From Bacteroidales bacterium (lineage in GTDB: Bacteria; Bacteroidota; Bacteroidia; Bacteroidales; UBA932): a stretch of DNA of 47,834 nucleotides. Below, piece by piece: positions 1 to 7,666 of this stretch. Position numbers and translations under genes: made by a program. The notes beneath the pieces were generated by a model that saw nothing but the letters and a program-made list of their open reading frames with translations, made no database searches and was not told where the DNA came from. Within the stretch, counting starts at the first letter, position 1; each line of letters opens with the position of its first letter. The stretch lies in NCBI GenBank assembly GCA_015060455.1, contig SUYM01000022.1, forward strand, positions 1 through 47,834, in the 5' to 3' direction.

Positions 1-42
1 TCTGTTAAACATTACCAAATCGTAACCTTTGATATTTTCTGG

Positions 43-113
43 CAGGGGATCCAGGATTCGAACCCAGACTAACGGTTTTGGAGACCGCTGTACTACCCTT
101 ATACTAATCCCCT
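43..113 (-). tRNA. tRNA-Trp (anticodon CCA)
   Basis: Read on the minus strand this folds as a cloverleaf. The acceptor AGGGGAT pairs with ATCCCCT over 7 bp with discriminator G. The anticodon stem GCGGT/ACCGT closes loop CTCCAAA, which gives CCA. The T loop is TTCGAAT. It lies 50 bases downstream of tuf, after the tuf terminator. In many bacteria this tRNA-Trp precedes secE-nusG. An ATG at 13-11 on the minus strand (reading M-F-N-R) may be the first codons of secE, but four codons are too few to call. Confidence 0.93.
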
Positions 114-146
114 AAAAAAGTGGGTGTTCTTTTCAGGACACCCACC
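114..146 (-). terminator. Rho-independent terminator of tuf
   Basis: On the minus strand AGGTGGGTGTCCT and its near-complement AGAACACCCACTT flank a GAAA loop, followed by six Ts at 119-114. The T run ends exactly at the first base of tRNA-Trp, so read-through or an own promoter is needed to make that tRNA. Confidence 0.88.
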
Positions 147-165
147 TGAGTATTTTGGACTGTAA

Positions 166-1353
<1,188 letters not shown>

Positions 1354-1394
1354 ATCTTTATGTTTTTAAAGTATATATACAACAAAAAAAGCAG

Positions 1395-1466
1395 AGCCGG
1401 TGACGAGATTTGAACTCGTGACCTCTTCCTTACCAAGGAAGCGCTCTACCCCTGAGCTACACTGGC
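1395..1466 (-). tRNA. tRNA-Thr (anticodon GGT)
   Basis: Minus-strand cloverleaf. Anticodon stem CTTCC/GGAAG holds loop TTGGTAA, giving anticodon GGT. The T arm is CACGAG TTCAAAT CTCGT. The acceptor GCCAGTG against CACCGGC leaves one A4-C69 mismatch, which is odd for a housekeeping tRNA. It sits between tRNA-Gly and tuf, as thrT does before tufB in E. coli. Confidence 0.93.
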
Positions 1467-1475
1467 GTAGTTTTG

Positions 1476-1548
1476 AGCGGAAGACGAGGTTCGAACCCGC
1501 GACCCTCAGCTTGGAAGGCTGATGCTCTACCGACTGAGCTACTTCCGC
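1476..1548 (-). tRNA. tRNA-Gly (anticodon TCC)
   Basis: Minus-strand cloverleaf. Acceptor GCGGAAG pairs with CTTCCGC. Anticodon stem TCAGC/GCTGA holds loop CTTCCAA, giving TCC. It is nine bases from tRNA-Thr(GGU) and has the place of glyT in the E. coli tufB operon. Confidence 0.95.
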
Positions 1549-1590
1549 AATTCTCGTTTCTTTCTGGTGATTTCTTCGTTGGACTTCGTG

Positions 1591-1638
1591 TCGTCAGTCG
1601 GTCATTACCGCAAGGTAACTCCCTCCTTCCTCACTCGT
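1591..1638. repeat. tRNA-spacer repeat, copy 1
   Basis: The 187-base spacer between tRNA-Tyr and tRNA-Gly has no gene. It holds a segment that recurs, slightly diverged, at 1861-1908 in the next spacer. The core at 1605-1618 is a perfect small hairpin, TTACC-GCAA-GGTAA, followed by a pyrimidine-rich CTCCCTCCTTCCTCACTCG. Confidence 0.7.
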
Positions 1639-1702
1639 CCGCCTCGAAATCCCTCAAAAACAAACTTCGACTTTGTCCGTGGCAAACTCCACTTTTCAAA
1701 GT

Positions 1703-1734
1703 AAAAGCCCGATCGGATTCGGTACGGGCTTTTT
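1703..1734 (-). terminator. Terminator-like hairpin inside the tRNA-tuf operon
   Basis: AAAAGCCCG and CGGGCTTTT form an 8-9 bp stem around about 13 bases, with A and T tracts on each side, so it could work in either direction. It lies directly after tRNA-Tyr in transcription order. It may end or attenuate transcription before Gly-Thr-tuf, or serve as a processing or bidirectional stop. Confidence 0.65.
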
Positions 1735-1735
1735 G

Positions 1736-1818
1736 TGGGAGAAGATGGATTCGAACCACCGAAGGTATAAACCAGCAGATTTACAGTCTGCCCCATTTGG
1801 CCACTCTGGTATTCTCCC
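1736..1818 (-). tRNA. tRNA-Tyr (anticodon GTA)
   Basis: Minus-strand class II tRNA of 83 bases with a long variable arm. Acceptor GGGAGAA pairs with TTCTCCC; the anticodon loop TGTAAAT gives GTA; the discriminator is A. Its place between two Thr/Gly tRNA blocks matches tyrU of the E. coli tufB operon. Confidence 0.95.
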
Positions 1819-1860
1819 TTTTCTCGTTTCTTTTGGCCCATTGCTGCGTCGTGCTTCGCA

Positions 1861-1908
1861 TCGTCGGTCGGTCATTACCGCGAGGTAACTCCCTCTCTCC
1901 TCGCTCGC
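1861..1908. repeat. tRNA-spacer repeat, copy 2
   Basis: Second copy of the 1591-1638 segment, in the 146-base spacer between tRNA-Thr(UGU) and tRNA-Tyr. Its hairpin at 1875-1888 is TTACC-GCGA-GGTAA. The stem is kept and the loop changes from GCAA to GCGA, both GNRA tetraloops if read on the plus strand. The rest of this spacer shows no gene. Confidence 0.7.
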
Positions 1909-1964
1909 TCTCCTTGCACTGAACCAAAATAAACTCCGAAATGTCTTATTTCTAAGAACTTTTG

Positions 1965-2038
1965 AGCCGATGGAGGGAATCGAACCCACGACCCCGAGAT
2001 TACAAATCACGTGCTCTGGCCAACTGAGCTACATCGGC
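1965..2038 (-). tRNA. tRNA-Thr (anticodon TGT)
   Basis: Minus-strand cloverleaf. Acceptor GCCGATG pairs with CATCGGC; the anticodon loop TTTGTAA gives TGT; the T loop is TTCGAAT. The anticodon stem CGTGA/TCTCG holds one T-T mismatch. It is the first gene of the tRNA-tuf operon, the place of thrU in E. coli. Confidence 0.94.
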
Positions 2039-2086
2039 ATTGTTGTTTATCCGCCTCTTGAGAAACGCTCTCTCGAATTGGGATTG

Positions 2087-2118
2087 CAAAGATAGATATA
2101 TTTTTCATTCCTGCAAAA
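2087..2118 (-). promoter_or_regulatory. Promoter of the tRNA-tuf operon
   Basis: On the minus strand TTG (2116-2114), 19 bases, then TATCTTTG (2094-2087) is an exact match to the Bacteroidetes sigma-70 consensus TTG-N19-TAnnTTTG. The start of transcription should fall near 2080, about 40 bases before the first tRNA. Confidence 0.85.
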
Positions 2119-2138
2119 CTTTTCCATCTTTTTTTGAT

Positions 2139-2165
2139 AAATTTATTGATCATCCGCAAAAGGTG
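2139..2165. repeat. 27-bp direct repeat, left boundary of repeat island A
   Basis: Begins AAATTTATTGATCATCCGCA and ends AAAGGTG. It is identical to 2710-2736. The two copies bracket the palindromic array. Between this copy and 2300 there is AT-rich sequence with no gene that I can support. Confidence 0.85.
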
Positions 2166-2370
2166 TGGGCTGGAATTACATCTGCCAGCCGCCGCTATAC
2201 CTTATAATATTATATAGGCCTTACCTTCGATGCTGTACCTTTCCCTTCTGACTGCGAAAATCACTACTTTCCGCTGAAGTTTCTTGACTTTTTATTTGGT
2301 ATTTTTAATTATATTTAATGATTATCCGTTATCAGTGCAGTAAACTGTTCGCGCGTCCTACCTGCTCCGT

Positions 2371-2574
2371 CCGTAAAACAGGCGAAATTACGGACGGAGC
2401 AGGCATTTCGCTGCCTTGCATCCGTAAAACAGGCGAAATTACGGACGGAGCATGCATTTCGCTGCCTTGCATCCGTAAAATAGGCGAAATTACGGACGGA
2501 GCATGCATTTCGCTGCCTTGCATCCGTAAAATAGGCGAAATTACGGACGGAGCAGGCATTTTGCTGCCTTGCAT
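2371..2574. repeat. 51-bp palindromic tandem repeat, four units
   Basis: Four units begin at 2371, 2422, 2473 and 2524, an exact period of 51 bp with a few substitutions. Each has a hairpin CCGTAA...TTACGG, extended in the array by TCCGTCC/GGACGGA, and a second small inverted repeat GCAG...CTGC. Since 51 is a multiple of three, open frames run through on both strands; these are not genes. The unit recurs twice, reversed, at 32531-32632. Confidence 0.92.
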
Positions 2575-2706
2575 CCGGAAAACAACCCCCGAAACCCGGA
2601 TGAGAAGCCAAATTTCCCATGTTCATCCGGAAATACGTACCCAAATCCCGGATGAGATTATAGATTGTAATCAGGTAAGTTTTCCTGCACCGTTTGCGGA
2701 TAGTCA
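2572..2706. repeat. Repeat module R2 (two CATCCGG hairpins), copy A
   Basis: Two successive inverted repeats with arms CATCCGG and CCGGATG, then AT-rich sequence ending near TTTGCGGATAGTCA. The reverse complement is present at 32672-32807 with only about five differences by eye. It directly follows the 51-bp array. Confidence 0.88.
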
Positions 2707-2709
2707 TTT

Positions 2710-2736
2710 AAATTTATTGATCATCCGCAAAAGGTG
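2710..2736. repeat. 27-bp direct repeat, right boundary of repeat island A
   Basis: Identical to 2139-2165. Together they enclose 544 bases that include the 51-bp array and module R2, a layout like a duplicated boundary of an inserted or recombined unit. Confidence 0.85.
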
Positions 2737-2811
2737 CAGTATATCAGAGTCAGCCGACGATTTTTGGCTGACGTGTAACTGGCTGCTGATCGTCAGCGAA
2801 GAATCTGTAGC

Positions 2812-2849
2812 AGATACTTCACTCCACTTCGTGCCGTTCAGGATGACAG
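2812..2849. repeat. Dispersed AGAT/ATGACA repeat at the dxs 3' end
   Basis: Starts AGATACTTCACTCCACTTCG and ends CAGGATGACAG. It is a single arm of the family also seen at 4804, 18125, 20445 and 25121. It overlaps the last ten codons of dxs, including the stop. Confidence 0.8.
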
Positions 2850-4750
2850 GGGGAGTTCAAATAATCAGTGTATTTTTCAAGAACTTCCTTTATCCGGGAG
2901 GCGGTCAGTCCGCATTCCTCCCTCTGCTGCTGTTGCGTGGCCTGACCGATATATCTGTCCGGGATGCCGACAGGAATGACGCGTACAGAAGGGTGATGCT
3001 CGGCTACATATTCCGCCACTGCTCCGTGCAGTCCACCGATGACAGTACCGTCTTCCACGGTTACTACAACGGAGTGTCTGCGACAAGCCTCGTCGATAAG
3101 GTCCGTATCCAGCGGCTTTATATACCTTATATTATATATGGACGGGTTCCAGTCTGCTCCGGAGGCTTTCAAAATATCGGCAGCCTCCATAGCCCTGTAT
3201 GACACCGGTCCGGCACAGACGAGCGCCACCTTGCTGCCTTCCAGCATTCTCACTCCTTTGCCGAGAGGGACTTCTGAGAATGGATGTTCCTGCCATGGGG
3301 CGCCTTCCCCATATCCGCGCGGGTACCTTATTATATAAGGGCCGGTCGTAGCCAGCGATGCCGAGTACATCATGTCCTTGAGTTCGGTCTCGTCTGCAGG
3401 GACTGCAATGACTGCTCCGGGAATGGACCTGAATATAGCCATGTCGTAGCATCCGTGGTGGGTGGCTCCGTCCTCGCCTACAACTCCGGCCCTGTCCAGA
3501 CAGACCACCACAGGAAGCCCCTGCAAGGCTACATCATGCATGATCTGGTCGTATGCCCTTTGTGAGAATGACGAGTATATGTTGCAGAACGGCTTCATTC
3601 CGCCGGCTGCAAGACCTGCTGCAAATGTGACTGCGTGCTCTTCCTCGATGCCGACATCATAGAATCTTTCCGGCATTGCCTTCGCCAGCGTGTTCATGCC
3701 GCACCCGGAAGCCATAGCCGGGGTGATGCCCACCACCTTTTCGTTCATCTTTGCGAGTTCGAGAAGCACCTCTCCGAACACGTCCTGATAACGGCTGACT
3801 CCTTTGTCGCTCTTTATGCGCTCACCTGTTTCAGGGTCGAATACTCCGGGCGCATGCCATACGGTCTGGTTTTCCTCGGCAGGGGCATATCCCTTGCCTT
3901 TGGTCGTGAGGGTGTGAAGCAGCATGGGACCGCCGAGGTCCTTGACTTTCTTCAATGTATCGACCACCTGCTCGATGTCATTGCCGTCGATAGGACCGAA
4001 ATATCTGAATCCGAGCGCCTGAAAAAGATGTCCTCCGCTGTCCCTGACTATATATGCCTTGGTGGTCCGGACTATTTTCTGGATGTTGCGTCTGAACCAG
4101 TTGTCACCGAGTTTGTCCCAGATCTTCTTCTTTGCCTTGTTGTAGCGGGGGTCGGTGGTCATGCGCAGAAGATAGTCGTGCAGGGCACCTACGTTTCTGT
4201 CAATGGATATGTTGTTGTCATTGAGGACCACCAGAATGTCGGTGTTGCTTGCTCCCGCATTGTTCATTCCCTCGAAGGCAAGACCTCCGGTGAGGGCGCC
4301 GTCTCCGATCAGGGCGATGGACTTATGGCCCGATCCCTGCATCTTGGCAGCCTCCGCAAAGCCAAGCGCAGCAGAAACGGATGTCGATGAATGACCTACT
4401 CCAAATGCGTCATATTCACTTTCGGAGCGCTTTGGGAAGCCGCTGATACCTTCCTTGGTGCGGTTCCCCCTGAATGCTTCGCGACGGCCGGTGATGATCT
4501 TGTGTGCGTAGGCCTGGTGACCCACGTCAAATACAATCTTGTCTTCGGGAGTATCATAGACATAGTGCAGTCCGACAATCAGTTCCACTGCGCCCAGGCT
4601 CGGTCCGAGGTGGCCGGGATTGACTGCACAGCATTCTATCATATATTGGCGGATCTCCTGACATAGCGTTCTGAGTTGTTCTGTGGAGAGACCCTTGATG
4701 TCTGCCGGGGAGTTTACCTTATCCAAAAGTGTATATGCCGTATGTCCCAT
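2819..4750 (-). CDS. dxs: 1-deoxy-D-xylulose-5-phosphate synthase
   Basis: Thiamine-diphosphate enzyme that joins pyruvate and glyceraldehyde 3-phosphate in the first step of the MEP isoprenoid pathway (cytoplasm). Visible are NPGHLGPSLGAVEL near the N terminus, DVGHQAYAHKIITGR, the ThDP-binding GDGALTGG, the catalytic-region EEHAVTFAAGLA and DRAGVVGEDGATHHG. Length is 643 aa from the ATG at 4750 (MGHTAYTLLDKVNSPADIKG). A longer open frame reaches 4882, but its extra 44 codons are translated intergenic repeat and lie upstream of the promoter's expected start site, so I reject it. The last residues, CHPERHEVE, are encoded by the dispersed repeat at 2812-2849 and are not expected in the family. 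It is divergent from the MFS pair. Confidence 0.97.
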   Translation of the reverse strand: MGHTAYTLLDKVNSPADIKGLSTEQLRTLCQEIRQYMIECCAVNPGHLGPSLGAVELIVGLHYVYDTPEDKIVFDVGHQAYAHKIITGRREAFRGNRTKEGISGFPKRSESEYDAFGVGHSSTSVSAALGFAEAAKMQGSGHKSIALIGDGALTGGLAFEGMNNAGASNTDILVVLNDNNISIDRNVGALHDYLLRMTTDPRYNKAKKKIWDKLGDNWFRRNIQKIVRTTKAYIVRDSGGHLFQALGFRYFGPIDGNDIEQVVDTLKKVKDLGGPMLLHTLTTKGKGYAPAEENQTVWHAPGVFDPETGERIKSDKGVSRYQDVFGEVLLELAKMNEKVVGITPAMASGCGMNTLAKAMPERFYDVGIEEEHAVTFAAGLAAGGMKPFCNIYSSFSQRAYDQIMHDVALQGLPVVVCLDRAGVVGEDGATHHGCYDMAIFRSIPGAVIAVPADETELKDMMYSASLATTGPYIIRYPRGYGEGAPWQEHPFSEVPLGKGVRMLEGSKVALVCAGPVSYRAMEAADILKASGADWNPSIYNIRYIKPLDTDLIDEACRRHSVVVTVEDGTVIGGLHGAVAEYVAEHHPSVRVIPVGIPDRYIGQATQQQQREECGLTASRIKEVLEKYTDYLNSPCHPERHEVE

Positions 4751-4770
4751 TGTTCTGTAATAATGCGATT

Positions 4771-4800
4771 TTGCAAAGGTACTGAAAAACGCTATCTTTG
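4771..4800 (+). promoter_or_regulatory. Promoter of the MFS transporter pair
   Basis: TTG at 4771-4773, a 19-base spacer and TATCTTTG at 4793-4800 match the Bacteroidetes consensus. Its -33 lies next to the -7 of the dxs promoter, and its -7 abuts the -33 of that promoter, so both cannot be occupied at once. The transcript would begin near 4807 and carry the 21-bp repeats as its leader. Confidence 0.75.
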
Positions 4801-4803
4801 CAA
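4774..4803 (-). promoter_or_regulatory. Promoter of dxs
   Basis: Reading the minus strand: TTG (4803-4801), 19 bases, TACCTTTG (4781-4774). Transcription should start near 4767, 17 bases before the chosen dxs ATG, which supports that start. It interlocks face to face with the promoter on the other strand. Confidence 0.8.
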
Positions 4804-4925
4804 AGATTTCTCCACTCGCTTTGCTCGGTCGAAATGACATGGAAGAAGGTCGAAATGACACGGAAGAAGGTAGAAATGACATGGAAGAAGGTCGAAATGA
4901 TATGGAAGAAGGTCAAGATGACAGA
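4804..4925. repeat. Dispersed AGAT/ATGACA repeat with 21-bp tandem expansion
   Basis: Begins AGATTTCTCCACTCGCTTTG and runs into GGTCGAAATGACA. From 4827 a 21-bp unit (GGTCGAAATGACATGGAAGA plus A) repeats at 4827, 4848, 4869 and 4890, with a partial fifth at 4911. It forms most of the 5' leader of the MFS operon. Confidence 0.88.
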
Positions 4926-4943
4926 ATAAAATAAACCAACAAT

Positions 4944-6296
4944 ATGACACAGACAATCAAAAAGTATCTTAATGACAGTTTCGCCGCGAGGTGGGCTGCC
5001 CTCATTCTCATTGCTCTTGCAATGTTCTTCGCTTATATGTTCGTGGATGTGATGTCTCCGTTACAGTCCCTCATAGAGACGGCCCGCGGATGGAACGGCT
5101 CCGTATTCGGAACTTATGCGGCATCTGAATATATCCTGAATGTCTGCGGCTTCCTCATCGTCGCCGGCATCATTCTCGACAAGATGGGCGTACGTTTCAC
5201 AGGTATCCTTTCCACATCACTCATGGTCGTTGGAGCCGCAATCAAATATGTCGGCATTACTGACTGGTTCCAGACAACAGCCTTCTGCACATGGCTTGAC
5301 TCATGGTGGGTTGCTCTTCCGGGCAGTGCAAAGATGGCGTCTCTTGGTTTCATGATTTTCGGATGCGGCTGTGAAATGGCCGGCATAACAGTCTCAAAGG
5401 CTATTGCAAAATGGTTCAACGGCAAGGAGATGGCTCTTGCAATGGGGCTTGAAATGGCCATCGCACGTCTGGGTGTGTTCGCAGTGCTTTCTGTTTCACC
5501 TCGCCTTGCGGCTCATTTCGGAAATATAGAAGCCCCTATTCTGTTCTGTGTGATACTCCTTCTGATAGGTCTGATCAATTTCATCGCCTTCTCGGTGATG
5601 GATGCAAAACTTGACAGGCAGATGGGCATTACGGCTGGCGGAGATTCAGAAGAGGAGTTCAAGGTGAGCGATCTCGGAAAGATATTTTCAAGCAAGATGT
5701 TCTGGTTTGTCGCTCTGCTCTGCGTGCTTTATTACTCGGCGATCTTCCCGTTCCAGAGATATGCTACAAATTTCCTTGAAGTGACACTGAATATCCCTAA
5801 TACTGAGGCTGCTGACCTGTTCAGATGGTTCCCGATTCTTGCTATGGTGCTCACGCCGTTCCTCGGAGCCTATCTTGACACAAGAGGAAAGGGCGCGTCA
5901 ATGCTCATGGTTGGTGCGATAATAATGATTGCATGTCATCTGAGTTTCGCATTCCTTCTTCCTGAGTTCCCGAACAAGTGGTTTGCTCTGCTTCTGATCG
6001 TGGTTCTCGGAGTGTCATTCTCCCTTGTTCCTGCCGCTCTCTGGCCGTCAGTGCCTAAGATTATCGACCCGGTGATTCTCGGAAGTGCGTATTCGCTCAT
6101 TTTCTGGATACAGAATGTGGGACTGTGCTTTGTTCCGCTCATCATCGGTATCGCTTTCGAGAAGACAGGCGGCTATCTTGTGCCTATGATCATCTTCGCT
6201 TCATTCGGTGTCCTGGCATTCATAATGTCATTCTTCCTCAAAATAGAAGACAAGAAGAAGGGTTACGGTCTGGAACTTCCTAACATCAAGAAATAA
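4944..6296 (+). CDS. MFS transporter, first of a tandem pair
   Basis: This 450-aa inner-membrane protein has about twelve hydrophobic segments and a long cytoplasmic loop in the middle (about residues 225-245), the layout of the major facilitator superfamily. The loop after TM2 carries LDKMGVRFTG, a form of the MFS signature after helix 2; a second such motif, AYLDTRGKG, follows the eighth helix region. It is a clear paralogue of the next gene: IAKWFNGKEMALAMGLEMAIAR matches IAKWFKGRNMALAMGLQLAIAR. The family resembles MFSD1-like carriers, but the substrate cannot be read from the sequence. Its stop codon overlaps the next ATG (TAATG), so the two are translationally coupled and may act as a heterodimer or as two transporters of related specificity. 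Confidence 0.88.
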   Translation: MTQTIKKYLNDSFAARWAALILIALAMFFAYMFVDVMSPLQSLIETARGWNGSVFGTYAASEYILNVCGFLIVAGIILDKMGVRFTGILSTSLMVVGAAIKYVGITDWFQTTAFCTWLDSWWVALPGSAKMASLGFMIFGCGCEMAGITVSKAIAKWFNGKEMALAMGLEMAIARLGVFAVLSVSPRLAAHFGNIEAPILFCVILLLIGLINFIAFSVMDAKLDRQMGITAGGDSEEEFKVSDLGKIFSSKMFWFVALLCVLYYSAIFPFQRYATNFLEVTLNIPNTEAADLFRWFPILAMVLTPFLGAYLDTRGKGASMLMVGAIIMIACHLSFAFLLPEFPNKWFALLLIVVLGVSFSLVPAALWPSVPKIIDPVILGSAYSLIFWIQNVGLCFVPLIIGIAFEKTGGYLVPMIIFASFGVLAFIMSFFLKIEDKKKGYGLELPNIKK

Positions 6297-7666
6297 TGAA
6301 CCTGAAAAATACTCTCAGGGACAACAGATGGGCATGCTGGTTAGCGCTGGCGTGCCTTGTTGTTCCTATGTTCGCGTCGTATTTTTTCGACGATATGTTC
6401 TCGTCTCTTTCGGAACTGTTCAAGAACCCTCAGTTTCTGGAACTCGGCTGGGATATGGCTGATTACGGATTCTATTCCAGCGGATATTCCTTCCTCTGCA
6501 TCTGGGGCGGACTGATAGTGTGCGGGGCCCTGCTGGACAAGTTCGGAGTGAGGCTCGTGGGATCCATATTCGTGGGTATGATGGTCGGCGGTGCGGCGCT
6601 TGTGACCTTTGCCATATCGGCGGGCTTTGAGCCAAGGACATCTCTTATGATAGCATACGTGGGCTGCATGCTGTTCGGCCTGGGAAGCGAGATTGCTGGA
6701 GTGTCGGTGACACGCTCCATCGCAAAATGGTTCAAGGGCAGGAATATGGCCCTGGCTATGGGACTCCAGTTGGCGATAGCCCGTTTCGGCACAGCCACAG
6801 CAATTCTTGTTGCGCCTATGATAGTCAGGCAGAAGGCTTTGGGCGAGGTCTATACCTTGGCGGAGACCAACAGGCCGGCGCTTATAGGTCTTGCAGTGCT
6901 TGCTGCCGGTGGTCTGCTGTGGGCGATATTCGTGGCTATGGATGCAAGGTTTGACAGGCAGACAGGACAGACCGACAAGGTGAATACGGCAGAAGAGGAC
7001 AAGTTCAGATTTTCGGATATATGGAAGATACTCAGCAATCAGCGTTTTCTGATGATTGCAGTTCTGTGCGTCACCTTCTATTGCTGCGTGATACGTTTCA
7101 AGAAGTTCGGCGTGTCCATACTCCTGCCTCTCTTCGGAGTGAATCTTGACATCGCCACTGTGCTTCTGGCAATGATCCCGTTCTTTACCATCCTCTTCAC
7201 CCCGCTTTTCGGAGCGCTGGTGGACAAGGTCGGAAAGGCTACGCTGTGGATGATCGTGGGCTCGGCTCTGGTGTTAGGCTCGCATCTTATCATAACCTTT
7301 GCACCTCAGGGAGTGCCTGCTTATGCCTATGTGGCCATTGCCCTGCTTGGAATAGGATATTCACTTGTTCCTTCCGCCATGTGGCCCTCGGTGCCGAAAA
7401 TCGTTCCGGAAAAGAATCTCGGTACGGCATATTCCCTCATCTATTGGGTGCAGAATATGGGTATGTGGGCAGTGCCTATCCTTGTGGGCAAAATCTTCTC
7501 ACGCGAAATCACCTCTCCCGGCAACCATACTCAGGAAGTGACCGCCGCCCTGCACGCGGAATATGTATTCATCGCCCTCGGAATCATAGCGATTGCCGTG
7601 GCGCTCATGCTTTTCCGATCTTCACGACGCAATCCGCAACTTGGACTTGATGACAAGGTTTCCTAA
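6296..7666 (+). CDS. MFS transporter, second of a tandem pair
   Basis: 456-aa paralogue of the preceding gene with the same twelve-helix layout. LDKFGVRLVG follows TM2, LVDKVGK lies in the second half, and a charged central loop is near residues 220-240. Both proteins share a stretch ending in PSAMWPSVPKIV or PAALWPSVPKII. The ATG uses the A of the upstream TAA. It converges on the sugar-kinase-like gene: TAA at 7664-7666 overlaps that gene's TAG at 7663-7665 within the four bases CTAA, so no terminator separates them. Substrate unknown; a sugar or peptide are the usual options for such Bacteroidales pairs, and neither is shown here. Confidence 0.87.
   Translation: MNLKNTLRDNRWACWLALACLVVPMFASYFFDDMFSSLSELFKNPQFLELGWDMADYGFYSSGYSFLCIWGGLIVCGALLDKFGVRLVGSIFVGMMVGGAALVTFAISAGFEPRTSLMIAYVGCMLFGLGSEIAGVSVTRSIAKWFKGRNMALAMGLQLAIARFGTATAILVAPMIVRQKALGEVYTLAETNRPALIGLAVLAAGGLLWAIFVAMDARFDRQTGQTDKVNTAEEDKFRFSDIWKILSNQRFLMIAVLCVTFYCCVIRFKKFGVSILLPLFGVNLDIATVLLAMIPFFTILFTPLFGALVDKVGKATLWMIVGSALVLGSHLIITFAPQGVPAYAYVAIALLGIGYSLVPSAMWPSVPKIVPEKNLGTAYSLIYWVQNMGMWAVPILVGKIFSREITSPGNHTQEVTAALHAEYVFIALGIIAIAVALMLFRSSRRNPQLGLDDKVS

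Noticed and set aside
1..13. Start of secE
   Set aside because: Expected after tRNA-Trp by analogy, and an ATG is present on the minus strand, but four codons cannot be identified.
1473..2010. Open frames across the tRNA genes and spacers
   Set aside because: They overlap tRNA genes and have no coding character; the similarity between spacers is DNA repeat, not protein.
2371..2574. CRISPR-like array
   Set aside because: The whole 51-bp unit is repeated, including what would be the spacers, there is no cas gene, and the unit is itself palindromic. It is a tandem repeat.
2315..3202. Open frames on both strands through the 51-bp repeats (up to 294 codons)
   Set aside because: They are open only because 51 is a multiple of three; the products are repeats of translated palindromes and one runs antisense into dxs.
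4751..4882. Longer N terminus for dxs
   Set aside because: The extra 44 codons are translated 21-bp repeats plus the promoter; the predicted transcript starts downstream of them and the family starts at MGHTAYTLLDKV.
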